DNA from: JAAYAY01 sp964429355
Lineage (GTDB): Bacteria; Planctomycetota; Planctomycetia; Pirellulales; Thermoguttaceae
NCBI GenBank assembly: GCA_964429355.1
Contig: CAYSCH010000196.1
Location: 1 to 17,312 of the forward strand
Reading direction: 5' to 3'
DNA length: 17,312 nt
Shown: piece by piece, positions 1 to 8,700 of the stretch
Layout of the letters: every line of letters starts with the position of its first letter
Position numbering within the stretch: the first letter of the stretch is position 1
Notes under the pieces: model-generated
What the model was told of the DNA's origin: nothing
Database searches by the model: none
The model's input: the letters and a program-made list of their open reading frames with translations, nothing else
Made by a program: the position numbers and the translations under genes

Positions 1-129
1 AACATGAGCCTCTCCCTCCTCGTTCCACTGGGCGCACGCCGCGTCCAACAGCGCCCCGCAATTTGGGCACTGGAACGGCTTTCCGGGATCGACGAATTCA
101 TCCCAAATAAGAAAGCTCCATAAATCCAT
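1..129 (-). CDS. Small zinc-ribbon protein (3' end outside window)
   Basis: The reverse strand from 129 reads 43 codons without a stop to the window edge. The protein begins MDLWSFLIWDEFVDPGK and then has a CPNCGALLDAAC stretch (C21, C24 and a further C32), the first half of a zinc-ribbon knuckle. A purine-rich run (GAGGCGAGGGG) lies just before the ATG and could serve as ribosome binding site. The gene starts 32 bases after the stop of the WYL regulator on the same strand, so the two are probably co-transcribed. The function is not recognisable. Small CPxCG proteins of this kind are common in planctomycetes. The call rests on the start, the ribosome binding site, the open frame and the cysteine pattern only; the second metal-binding half would lie outside the window. 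Confidence 0.5.
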   Translation of the reverse strand, partial: MDLWSFLIWDEFVDPGKPFQCPNCGALLDAACAQWNEEGEAHV

Positions 130-153
130 CGCCCCTCGCCTCAATTGCCTCCG

Positions 154-165
154 CTGACATGTCAG
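154..165. other. Perfect 12-bp palindrome over the WYL stop codon
   Basis: CTGACATGTCAG reads the same on both strands. It covers the last codon and stop of the WYL regulator, just before the small zinc-ribbon gene. It could be an operator-like site for a dimeric protein or chance; no second copy was noticed nearby. Confidence 0.25.
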
Positions 166-1181
166 CCTTTTCTTGTCAGTTTCACCCGTGGGCTCTCTCG
201 CTCACCGTAGAGTCTCGCCATTTGCCCTAATTCATCACGCAGATCCTCTCGCAGGCTTTCCGGCTCCAGCACTTCGGCATGCTGGCCGAAGCTCAGAATC
301 CAGCGTTTGATCTCTTCGGTGTGGCCCAGGTCGAACGTGGCCAGCAGGCAGCCGTCCTTCTGCGGCGAGAGCTTCTGGCTCTCGTGCCAGGTCGATTCCT
401 GAACATAACGGGCTACTCGCGAGGAGAATTGGATCCTCACACGGACCTCGCCATTGCCATGAAAGACGCCAAACGACTTGGCCAGGTGCTCGTGGAGATC
501 GAAGTCCTCGGGTTGTGGAAAGCGGAACTCCTCCAAGTGCGACTCCTCGATCCGGTCGACCTTCCAGTGGCGAATCTCCTGGTGATCCGGCGACCAGCCG
601 ATCAGGTAGAGCGAGCCCCGGTGGTAGGCGATGCCATAGGGGTAGACGTCATAAGTAACGGGCTCTGTCGCCCTGAGCGACTGATAGGCGATGAAGACCA
701 CCCGCCGTTCCTCGATGCCCTGCATGAGGACATCGATCATCTCAGCCTTCTTCGAGTAGTCGCTCGCGCCGACCATGGTCTGGTGGAACATGTGGCCGAA
801 CCGCTCGATGTGCCGGAGGGCCTCGGCGCCCAGCGAGGCACGAATCTTTTTGAAGGCGCTCTGGGCTGCCTGCCAGAAGAGAGTCCCAGCCAACGGCTCC
901 AAGAAATGCCGCCCCAGGTAGAGCGCTATTGCCTCGTCGAAGGCGAAGCTGAGGCCCGGCTGGTTTTTCGCCGGGTCGACCCGCCATTTCTTCTTCCCGT
1001 ATTCGCCGACGGTTTCTTCCAGCGGAAATCCCGCGCGGCGAAACGTTTCCAGATCGCGGCGAATCGTCTTTTCGCTGACCTTCATCTCCTCGCAGAGTTC
1101 CTTGACGGTCGCCCCATAGTGCCGGGCACAGAGGGTCCTGAGTAGAATCCATTGGCGGACCAGGGGCTGTTCCTCGGGCAT
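162..1181 (-). CDS. YafY-like HTH/WYL-domain transcription regulator
   Basis: A 339-residue regulator with the usual three-part plan of the YafY/PafBC family. Residues about 8-58 form a DeoR-like helix-turn-helix (VKELCEEMKVSEKTIRRDLE, recognition helix around 36-47). Residues about 145-215 form the WYL domain, with GSLYLIGW at 189-196; the first position of the name-giving motif is Leu instead of Trp. Residues about 244-325 form the C-terminal WCX extension. WYL domains in this family bind nucleic-acid or nucleotide ligands and control DNA binding; the targets here are unknown. The frame is open further upstream to 1304, but the ATG at 1181 was chosen because AAGGGAGGT sits 5 bases before it and because homologues start just before the helix-turn-helix. 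It is transcribed away from the kinase operon and probably together with the small zinc-ribbon gene downstream. Such proteins often regulate adjacent genes, but nothing in the sequence ties it to the kinases. Confidence 0.9.
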   Translation of the reverse strand: MPEEQPLVRQWILLRTLCARHYGATVKELCEEMKVSEKTIRRDLETFRRAGFPLEETVGEYGKKKWRVDPAKNQPGLSFAFDEAIALYLGRHFLEPLAGTLFWQAAQSAFKKIRASLGAEALRHIERFGHMFHQTMVGASDYSKKAEMIDVLMQGIEERRVVFIAYQSLRATEPVTYDVYPYGIAYHRGSLYLIGWSPDHQEIRHWKVDRIEESHLEEFRFPQPEDFDLHEHLAKSFGVFHGNGEVRVRIQFSSRVARYVQESTWHESQKLSPQKDGCLLATFDLGHTEEIKRWILSFGQHAEVLEPESLREDLRDELGQMARLYGERESPRVKLTRKG

Positions 1182-1223
1182 GACGACCTCCCTTCGCTTC
1201 AGATGGGCTCGGGCGATGGCCCT

Positions 1224-1251
1224 AGCATAGTCGGAATCACTTTGGCTGCAA
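1224..1251 (-). promoter_or_regulatory. Weak sigma-70-like promoter candidate for the WYL gene
   Basis: On the minus strand TTGCAG (complement of 1246-1251) is followed after 16 bases by TATGCT (complement of 1224-1229), about 43 bases before the ATG at 1181. The -10 matches four of six consensus bases and the -35 only its TTG. The position is right but the match is modest. Confidence 0.22.
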
Positions 1252-1304
1252 ACATTTGGGTACATCGCTGGGCTCCCCTCATGGGGCATTCTGGATAGCC
1301 GCAA

Positions 1305-1450
1305 GGTGGCAGAATTGATGAGGATGGAGAATGGACCGTCCGCAATCTGACCGTGAACCCGCTACCTCCCCTTTCCGTTCCGCCGTCCCAGAATAGCCCG
1401 TCGCCTGGTCAGATCCTGGCCAGCCCCCCTAAAGAATTTTGAAAGCCGTG
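1305..1450. other. Non-coding stretch upstream of the WYL gene
   Basis: No convincing gene, repeat or strong promoter is visible. The frames that are open here have no homology-like composition and no ribosome binding site. The stretch separates the WYL gene from the intron-like segment that begins near 1451. Confidence 0.5.
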
Positions 1451-1960
1451 GTGTGCTGCGAGGGATGTGAACTGTACACCCGCGTCGGTTGAGCCTCGAA
1501 AGAATTGTCGGCGGCGCCTTCGTCGTTCCCTGCGCGGGGGCCACGCGAGCGTCCTGCTTGTGGTCAGGGACGCCTCGGCCGGCCGGGGTCGGAGAACATG
1601 TGCAAACGGGTATGGGGGCTCCCCAGGAACTTGGGAAGCTCTGTCGTCTCCACGGAAGAAATCCCGGCAGGGGATACCGGGTGACCAACCCCAGGCTCGA
1701 CATCCGGCAGTCGGCGGCGTCGGGAGAGACGAAATAGGCCGATTGCTCCTGTGGTACCGCCAAGCGAAGGCAACGAAGTGTGGCGGGATGGACGGCAGGG
1801 TGTCATATTGCCTTGATAGTACCGAGGAAGCAGGGGAACGAGTACCCGCGAGGACCCTGTGGAGGGAGGCGAGGCATTGGGACATGGACTCGTTGTTGGG
1901 AAATATGTCGAATGCATGGAAATTCGGAAAGCATATTAACGTTGGCTGCAACGGATAGGA
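1451..1960 (+). mobile_element. Probable group II intron remnant (5' RNA part, no RT)
   Basis: The segment resembles the RNA leader found upstream of the reverse transcriptase gene in bacterial group II introns. It begins with GTGTG at 1451, matching the conserved GUGYG 5' end. It contains the GGGTATGGGGGCTC region around 1608-1622, and a stretch around 1813-1875 (GATAGTACCGAGGAAGCAGG and the following CCCTGTGGAGGGAGG) that I recognise from such introns, where the shadow translation reads DSTEEAGE and TLWRE. Near 1945-1958 it ends with GGCTGCAACGGATAG, a sequence that in complete introns lies close to the start of the maturase. No reverse transcriptase domain follows and no domain V hairpin was found downstream, so the element appears truncated and inactive for self-mobility. 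This is similarity from memory, not an alignment; the 3' limit is approximate. Confidence 0.5.
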
Positions 1961-2155
1961 ACTACTGGGCAAATTCACCATCCCGGGCTTCGCCGTGTAT
2001 GGGTCCGTATTACCGTGCCAGTACTTTGAGACTGTTGTTACCGCTTGACTGGTTAAGTTCTGGGAGTAAGAATGGCACCCAAAAGATGGGTATTGTCGAA
2101 CTAGCCGAAATGGCTGCTTCCGAATGGCCAGGCTCTGCAAATTTTCTAGACGGAG
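1961..2155. other. Leader region of the kinase operon
   Basis: This is non-coding sequence between the intron-like remnant and the first kinase gene. It contains the promoter candidate described separately and leads into a strong Shine-Dalgarno run (GGAGGTGAGGAG at 2152-2163). No protein gene is visible. Confidence 0.45.
2045..2073 (+). promoter_or_regulatory. Weak promoter candidate for the kinase operon
   Basis: TTGACT at 2045-2050 (five of six consensus -35 bases) is followed after 17 bases by AAGAAT at 2068-2073 (four of six -10 bases). It lies about 100 bases before the leader ORF and 145 before the first kinase start. It is the best sigma-70-like pair I noticed in the region, but planctomycete promoters are poorly defined. 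Confidence 0.28.
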
Positions 2156-2172
2156 GTGAGGAGCCAGAAAGG

Positions 2173-2226
2173 ATGCAGCCTTACCGCGTTTCACAGATTA
2201 CGATCCCGGGGGGCAGAAATGGTTGA
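2173..2226 (+). CDS. Candidate 17-residue leader peptide overlapping the first kinase
   Basis: An ATG at 2173 opens a 17-codon frame (MQPYRVSQITIPGGRNG) that stops at 2224-2226, eight bases into the kinase gene starting at 2219. A very strong Shine-Dalgarno (GGAGGTGAGGAG, 2152-2163) stands nine bases before this ATG, whereas the kinase ATG is preceded only by a G run. This arrangement suits a translated leader whose termination feeds ribosomes to the kinase start. The peptide has no recognisable family. The alternative is that the Shine-Dalgarno belongs to a kinase start further upstream (GTG at 2156 is in frame with the kinase), but that GTG lies inside the Shine-Dalgarno itself and the two paralogues start right before the zinc ribbon. 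Confidence 0.35.
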   Translation: MQPYRVSQITIPGGRNG

Positions 2227-5200
2227 ACGCGTGCGGTGCCCGAATCCCGCGTGCGGAGAGTTCTCTGCTGTCGATTCGGCCGATCCGGAAGGAACGTTGG
2301 TTTGCCAACACTGCGGCCAGCCTCTTCCAAGAGCGGTAATGGGCTCTGACGACGCGGCGAAATCCGAAACGGGCATTGCGGATAGTACCGAAGGGGCATT
2401 CGCTCCGAGATCGGAAGACGCGCCGTCCTCGGAAGCACTCGGCACTCTGCCGCAACGTATCGGTCGGTTCGAGATTCGTAAACGGCTCGGCTCCGGCGGT
2501 TTCGGGACGGTCTACCTCGCCCACGATCCGGTTCTCGATCGCGACGTGGCCCTGAAGGTGCCCCAACCTGCCGTGCTGGAGAATCCCAGGGCCAGGGAGC
2601 GTTTCCTTCGTGAACCCAAGGCGGCTGCCCAACTCCAGCATCCCAACATCGTGCCCGTCTTCGATACCGGCACGGACGGCGAGCATCACTACATTGCCGC
2701 GGCCTTTATTGAAGGCAAGACGCTCCAGGAAACGATCGCACAAGAGAAACCCGGTTTTCGCCGCATTGCCGAGGTTGTTCGCGCTCTGGCAAGTGCTCTA
2801 GATTATGCTCACTCCAAAGGCATCGTTCATCGCGACGTCAAGCCGGCCAATGTGATGGTCAATAACGCAGGCCAGCCCATGCTGATGGATTTCGGCCTCG
2901 CTCATCTTCAGGAATCAGAAGATCAACTCACACGCGACGGTGCCGTCATGGGCACCCCGGCGTATATGGCCCCCGAGCAGGCCGACCGTGGGCGAGGCGA
3001 AGTCGGGCCCACAAGCGACCAATATGCATTGGGTGTGGTGCTCTATCACCTCCTCTGTGGTGAACCGCCCTTTAGCGGGCCTCCGAGCGTTGTGCTGTTC
3101 AACGTGCTCAACCAGGAACCGAAAGCACCGCGGGCGCAGGACAAGTCGGTCCCGAAGGACCTGGAGACCATCTGCCTCAAGGCGATGGCCAAGGAGGCCG
3201 ATGCTCGGTACACCCACTGCTCGGCCATGGCAGAGGACCTTCGGCGTTGGCTGGAAGACCGGCCAATAATTGCACGGCGGGTCGGCCCTGTTGAACGCTT
3301 CGGCCGTTGGTGCCGACGTAAGCCGGTGCTGGCCTCCGCAACGATGGCAGCATTCCTGCTCTTTGCAGTGTCGTCGGTGCTTTCCGGTCTCTCGTGGCGG
3401 GCAACCGAGGCGAAAGCGGCAGCCCAAAGGCAGTTGCACGTTGCGGAATTGAAACAAACGGAGGTTGAACGGGAGTTAGAGGTACGGAGCGAGGACGTCG
3501 CGGTTGCCGAAGCGCGACTGGCCGGAGCCAAAACGGCTCAGGAACGCGTACTGGCTGAACAAGCCCTGGCGGAAGCCAGACGGCTCTATGAAGAATCGCG
3601 AGTGAAGCGGCTTGGCGAGACCAGTAGAACCGTAAGTCAGACCCAGGAGACGCTGTCGGCCAACGTCGAGAAGTCCGAGGCCGAACTGGAACTCGAACGG
3701 CGGTTGAAAGATCCCAAGGTTCCAGACATCAAGCCGTCCCTTCCCCGCAAGACGCCCGGCGAGCCGCTTAGCCCCTACGCTCTGGTCACACGTCCTGCCA
3801 AGATCGACGGGATCGATTCCTGGACGATTGAGACCAAGCCGATCCGTAGCGGGGAGCAAGTGTATTTCAGCCCTGACAGCAAGTACCTGGCCTCCAGATC
3901 GCTCGACCATTCCGTTCGCATTTGGGACGTATCGACACGCCAGCTTCGACACATTCTTCTGTCTGCCGACGGGATCGAATCAAATCAACTCGCATGGGCC
4001 CCCGACAGCCAGCATCTGGCAGTTGCATCGGGAAACCGGATTGCCGTCTGGCAACTTTCGGATACACCGAAACAGCTCCTTTCGTTCGAAGCTCCCAGCC
4101 AGTATCTCGATTGGAGCCCCGACGGCAGCCGGCTGGCGATCGGCGGCAGGATCTTCGACCTGGAGCAAAGCGATTGGGACGCGACTTTCGATACGGGCTA
4201 CCTGACGGCAGTCGCCTGGTCGCCCGATGCGCGGAAGGTGGCGGTGTCGAGCGACGGTGTCATTCGGATATGGGTGGCTAACACCGAAACGCCAGCCACT
4301 GAACTTTCGAGTCACGGTTCGAGGAACCTAAGTCAACTCCAATGGTCACCTGACGGCAAGTACATTGCTTTCTGTTCTTCCGATGAAGTTCTCATTCTTC
4401 TTGAAGAAACGGGTGAGGTCGTAGCGAAATCGCCCGATGTTCACGAAATCTCTCATTGGTCACACGATTCACGCTGGCTCTTCTGCCGTTTTCACGAGCA
4501 AAGTTTCCTTTGGAATGTACTTTCCGAGGAGAAATGTCGCGTTGATTCTCACAGCTTGAGCGTCTGGGCTCCGAACGAACGCTGGTTCGCGCGCGGCGAC
4601 CTGTCGCTCTACGATTCGTCGACACAAGAGGAGTTCGGCAGAAGCACCTACTGGAGCGACCATTGGTACGATCACATCACAATCTCGCCCGACGGCCTAC
4701 GCATCGCGGTTCCCGTAATGAGCAGCTACGATCTTCCGGAAGTTCGCATCACCTCGCTTCCAGCCCTCGATGCCCCGGTTAGCGCACCCTTACCGTGGCG
4801 TCCTGGCGTCACGACGTGGGCACGTAGCGGGAACTCTCTTGTGGTCGTGGCTCATGAATCGCAAAACGCACGGATCGTCGATGGGGCGACACTGAAGACG
4901 AACGACCTGGCCTGGGAATCGGGGCCAACGAGCGTGAAATGGGCTGCTTTCTCCCCCGACGGCAAGCAGCTTCTCCTGTCAGGGGAAGATGCAGCGATCC
5001 TCATCGACGTTGCCAAGGGCAAGATTGATCGAGAAATCACTTCTGCCGGCCCCGTCGCCTGGTCTGGCGACGGAAGCAGACTGCTCGTCGGCGGGCGGGT
5101 CTTCAGCCCTGGCGGGCAGGTTGAGCTCATAGAGCTCAACCTGCCACCTGACATGAAACCGAGCGACTGGGGCCTTTGTTGCCCCGCATGGGCACAGGAC

Positions 5201-5743
5201 AGAACCCGCCTCGCGCTGGTTGCCTCCAACCGCATTTTTGTGTTTGACGCCGAGACCGGTGCGAAGCTCTCCGATTGGGATGCTGACGCTTGTTCGCTCT
5301 GGTGGTCGCCCAAGGGGACTCGACTCTTCGCCGTGGAAGTACATTCACTCGTGCAAATCGATCTTGTCAACAATGAAAAGCGCCCTCTGGATCAGCCAAT
5401 CCGAATTTCGCACGCCGCCATTCACCCAAGCGGCCGCTTCGCTGTCACTCGCACCGTAGCCAACACGATTGAACTGCTCACCCTTGAAACGGCTGAGCCG
5501 ATCGCGAAGTGGCTGGCCGTCGACTCGAACAATAGCAACATGATCATCACCCCCAACGGCCATTGGCGAGGTTCCCCGCAGATGGCCGACCAGATCGTTT
5601 ACGTTGTGGAGACGGCCGACGGTCAAGAGACTCTGACACCGGCCCAGATGACGGAGAAGCATGGTTGGACAAACGACCCTTCGCAGGCCGTCATCCAGTG
5701 GTCGGAGGCGGTTCAAGAGATCAAGAAGGCAGCAGACGAATGA
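2219..5743 (+). CDS. Membrane Ser/Thr kinase with zinc ribbon and WD40 sensor, paralogue 1
   Basis: A 1,174-residue protein. Residues 7-32 hold a zinc-ribbon pattern (C7-x4-C12, C29-x2-C32). The kinase domain spans about 84-345 and has all key residues: glycine loop GSGGFG at 91-96, VAIK-type lysine K113, helix-C glutamate E132, HRD at 204-206, DFG at 224-226 and APE at 251-253, so it should be active. A single hydrophobic helix at about 370-391 follows, flanked by RWCRRKP on the inside. Residues about 395-497 are charged and Ala/Glu-rich, a likely coiled coil. Residues about 540-1100 carry many WSPDG-type WD40 blades. A conserved tail (GHWRG, then DGQETLTP and GW-NDPS) closes the protein from about 1106. 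By analogy with PknB-like kinases the kinase is cytoplasmic and the propellers are outside the inner membrane. The start was chosen by paralogue comparison. It is the first gene of a coupled operon; its stop overlaps the next start. Confidence 0.93.
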   Translation: MVERVRCPNPACGEFSAVDSADPEGTLVCQHCGQPLPRAVMGSDDAAKSETGIADSTEGAFAPRSEDAPSSEALGTLPQRIGRFEIRKRLGSGGFGTVYLAHDPVLDRDVALKVPQPAVLENPRARERFLREPKAAAQLQHPNIVPVFDTGTDGEHHYIAAAFIEGKTLQETIAQEKPGFRRIAEVVRALASALDYAHSKGIVHRDVKPANVMVNNAGQPMLMDFGLAHLQESEDQLTRDGAVMGTPAYMAPEQADRGRGEVGPTSDQYALGVVLYHLLCGEPPFSGPPSVVLFNVLNQEPKAPRAQDKSVPKDLETICLKAMAKEADARYTHCSAMAEDLRRWLEDRPIIARRVGPVERFGRWCRRKPVLASATMAAFLLFAVSSVLSGLSWRATEAKAAAQRQLHVAELKQTEVERELEVRSEDVAVAEARLAGAKTAQERVLAEQALAEARRLYEESRVKRLGETSRTVSQTQETLSANVEKSEAELELERRLKDPKVPDIKPSLPRKTPGEPLSPYALVTRPAKIDGIDSWTIETKPIRSGEQVYFSPDSKYLASRSLDHSVRIWDVSTRQLRHILLSADGIESNQLAWAPDSQHLAVASGNRIAVWQLSDTPKQLLSFEAPSQYLDWSPDGSRLAIGGRIFDLEQSDWDATFDTGYLTAVAWSPDARKVAVSSDGVIRIWVANTETPATELSSHGSRNLSQLQWSPDGKYIAFCSSDEVLILLEETGEVVAKSPDVHEISHWSHDSRWLFCRFHEQSFLWNVLSEEKCRVDSHSLSVWAPNERWFARGDLSLYDSSTQEEFGRSTYWSDHWYDHITISPDGLRIAVPVMSSYDLPEVRITSLPALDAPVSAPLPWRPGVTTWARSGNSLVVVAHESQNARIVDGATLKTNDLAWESGPTSVKWAAFSPDGKQLLLSGEDAAILIDVAKGKIDREITSAGPVAWSGDGSRLLVGGRVFSPGGQVELIELNLPPDMKPSDWGLCCPAWAQDRTRLALVASNRIFVFDAETGAKLSDWDADACSLWWSPKGTRLFAVEVHSLVQIDLVNNEKRPLDQPIRISHAAIHPSGRFAVTRTVANTIELLTLETAEPIAKWLAVDSNNSNMIITPNGHWRGSPQMADQIVYVVETADGQETLTPAQMTEKHGWTNDPSQAVIQWSEAVQEIKKAADE
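2459..2655 (+). repeat. 197-bp perfect repeat in kinase domain, copy 1
   Basis: These 197 bases are identical to 9597-9793 (offset 7,138), compared base by base. They encode the start of the kinase domain, through the glycine loop, catalytic lysine and helix C of paralogue 1. Synonymous sites are unchanged, which points to recent gene conversion or duplication. Confidence 0.95.
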
Positions 5744-8700
5744 AAATCCAGGTTCACTGCACCAATCCGTCTTGCGGGGCGATCCTGTCAGCCGACGATT
5801 CCAAGGTCGGCAAGCGTGTCAAATGCCCAGAGTGTGGGCATGCAATCACGATCGGCGCCGGAGACAGAAGTGAGACGCCTGTACCACTTGAAACCCGGCC
5901 CATTAAGGCCAGGGCACCGGGGAAAGAGCAAGCCGCCCCGCTCCCCAAGCAGATTGGCCGCTTTGAGATCCGCAAGCGACTTGGCTCCGGCGGCTTCGGC
6001 ACGGTCTACCTCGCCCACGATCCGGTTCTCGATCGCGACGTGGCCCTCAAGGTCCCCCAGTCGTCCGTGCTGGAGAACCCCGGGGCCAAGGAGCGATTTC
6101 TCCGCGAGCCCAAGGCCGCTGCCCAACTCCAGCATCCCAACATCGTGCCTATCTTCGACACGGGTACCGACGGCGAGCACCATTACATCGCCTCAGCATT
6201 CATTGAAGGGAAGACGCTTCAAGAGACGATCGCCCTGGATAGACTCGACTTCCGCCACAGCGCGGAGCTCGTGCGCAAGCTTGCCGGTGCCCTCGACTAT
6301 GCCCATTCCAAGGGCGTTGTCCACCGCGACGTCAAGCCGGCCAATGTGATGGTCGACAACTCGGGCCAGCCCATGCTTATGGACTTCGGTCTGGCTCACT
6401 TGCAGGAATCCGAAGATCAACTCACCCGTGACGGCGCCGTGATGGGCACCCCGGCCTATATGGCCCCCGAGCAAGCCGATCGCGGGCGAGGGGAAGTTGG
6501 TCCGGCCAGTGATCAATACGCGCTGGGTGTCGTGCTCTATCATCTCCTCTGTGGTGAGCCGCCCTTCAGCGGTCCGCCGAGCGTCGTGCTGTTCAACGTG
6601 CTCAATCAAGAGCCCAAGGGACCGCGGGTTCACAATTCTGCAATCCCGAAGGATCTAGAGACGGTGTGCCTGAAGGCGATGGCCAAGGAGCCAGAGGCAC
6701 GCTATCGAGACTGTGCTGCCCTAGCAGACGACCTGCACCTGTGGCTCAACGACGAGCCAATCCGGGCGAGGCGCATGGGGCCAGCAGTGCGATTTGGTCG
6801 CTGGTGCAGGAAGAATCCGGCCCTTGCCTCCTCGACGTTGCTGGCCTTCGCTTTTCTGGCAGCCTCGACAGTCCTTTTCGCCTTTTATTCACGAACGGCC
6901 GAAGCACGGGCCGTAGCCGAGCAGAAACGCTATGAAATCGAGCTTCGGCAGTGCAATGTGCAAGCCGAGTTGGCCTTACGTCAGGCCGATTATGTGGCGG
7001 CAATCAAAAGACTATCGACGGCCAAGACCGTGCTTGAACGCGAACAGGCAAAATCGCTTGCTGAAGAGACACTGCAGAGGGACCACGCATCGAAGGCTAT
7101 TCTGCTCCAAGAAGAGTTAGCCTTGGCAGAACAGCGTGGAGCGAAGTTGAGTGCTCGCCTTGCGGCGATTAAGAAGGAACTCGAAGCCGACTGGTATCAG
7201 GAACCCACCATTCCCGGTCGGGCGACTGCGAACATGAGGCATCGCGTTGGTGTCGGAGAACGACTTAACAATTATGCAATAGTCCGTCGCCCATCACCCA
7301 TTCCTGGAGTTCGGTCCTGGACGATCGAAATGACCCCAAGTCGAGGTGCGATCACATCTTGCGAGTTCTCTCCGAATCAACAGTACATGGCTGTCGGTAG
7401 CCGTGATGGCGTTATGCGTATCTGGCAGGTCAGTCCCTTGCAGTTGCGATATGTTATTGCTCCCCTGACCTCGGAATTCGCGAGCCTTGAACATCCTCCG
7501 GTCTGGTCTCCGTGCGGGAATTACCTTGCTTTCCTTCTCGGTCATCAGATCCATGTCTGGGATGTTCATGAATGTCGAGAAATACTGACTGCCAGGGCAC
7601 AATCCTCTGCAGGTTTCTTGTCGTGGAGCTCTTGCGGACGCTGGATCGCCGACGGGAGTGCCCTTTACGACGTGAAAACACAGGAATGGAGTCCGTCTTT
7701 GGACGGCGAACGGGCTCTACACGCGTTTTCTCCGGACGGTAGTCGACTCGCGACGAGCGTGCCGGATTCCGGAGTTATCAAGATCTGGGACATCAGGAAG
7801 CGTGAAGTGATTCGCGAAATCCGTTTCGGCTCTGCGTTTGGCGGTGGACAAATTTCCTGGTCGCCTGACGGGTCATACTTGGCTCAGAGCCATCGAGCAT
7901 CGAATTCAACGGGCATCTACAATGTGGCGGACGGGTCGCTTGTCACAATGCTGAAGATCTGCCACCCGTACTGGGATTCTTCCATGTCTTGGGCTCGCAA
8001 CCCGCAAAGACTCGCTGTCTTTCCCGGTGGACAAGCGATCTCTTGGTCGCCGTCAGAAGGTCAACAGCCTATTCCGGAAATGTCCGGGTTTGGTTCCATT
8101 TCGCCTGACGGACGACTTGTCGCGAAGTTCTCCTTCTCGAGTATCCTGCTGGTTGACGCGGCATCCGGCAAACAGATTTCGTTGAATGGCGGGCCCGAGA
8201 GCGTTGGAGAGGGACCTCCACCGGCGAAGTACACGCACTGCATGGCAATCGATCCCACAGGCCAGATGCTCTCAAGAGTCCTCTACTACGGCCAATCAGA
8301 TGATTATCTACGAATTGTGGAACTCGACGGGCTTAAGGAGTTCCATGCTGACCCTTTTCACAAACTTTCTGGTGGTGTCGCCTGGGTAGGGAACAATGGC
8401 ACGCTTCTGAGAACCGATTCGTGGGATAATCAAACCCAAGTCGGAATTGCCAATATGGCGACTGGAGCAGTACGTTTCTGGGACGCCGGCATTGTCGACC
8501 AGTTTAACTACATTGCCAGTTCTCCCAACGGTCAACTAACCCTGATTGGCGACGGACGATCAACCGTGCTGGTGCAACTTGATAGCCCAGAAACTCTTAA
8601 ACAGATTGCCGCGTCAGGCCCTGTGGCCTGGTCGCAAAGCGGCAAGCTATTCGCCGTTGGAATAGAAGTTTTCGATACCAAGACACTGAACACGCTCGCA

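Noticed and set aside
279..1145. Plus-strand open frame of 288 codons opposite the WYL gene
   Set aside because: It is a shadow of the minus-strand regulator, which has clear domains and a ribosome binding site.
1409..2194. Minus-strand open frame of 261 codons, and several plus-strand frames, in the upstream kilobase
   Set aside because: Low-complexity residues, no ribosome binding site, no family features; they overlap the intron-like RNA segment, where stop-poor shadows are expected.
2156..2218. Upstream GTG start for the first kinase
   Set aside because: The GTG lies inside the Shine-Dalgarno run and the extra 21 residues have no counterpart in the two paralogues, which start right before the zinc ribbon.
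5563..5739. Extension of the second kinase frame into the first gene
   Set aside because: The extra residues are the out-of-frame copy of the conserved tail of paralogue 1. The ATG at 5740 fits the paralogue start and the ATGA overlap.
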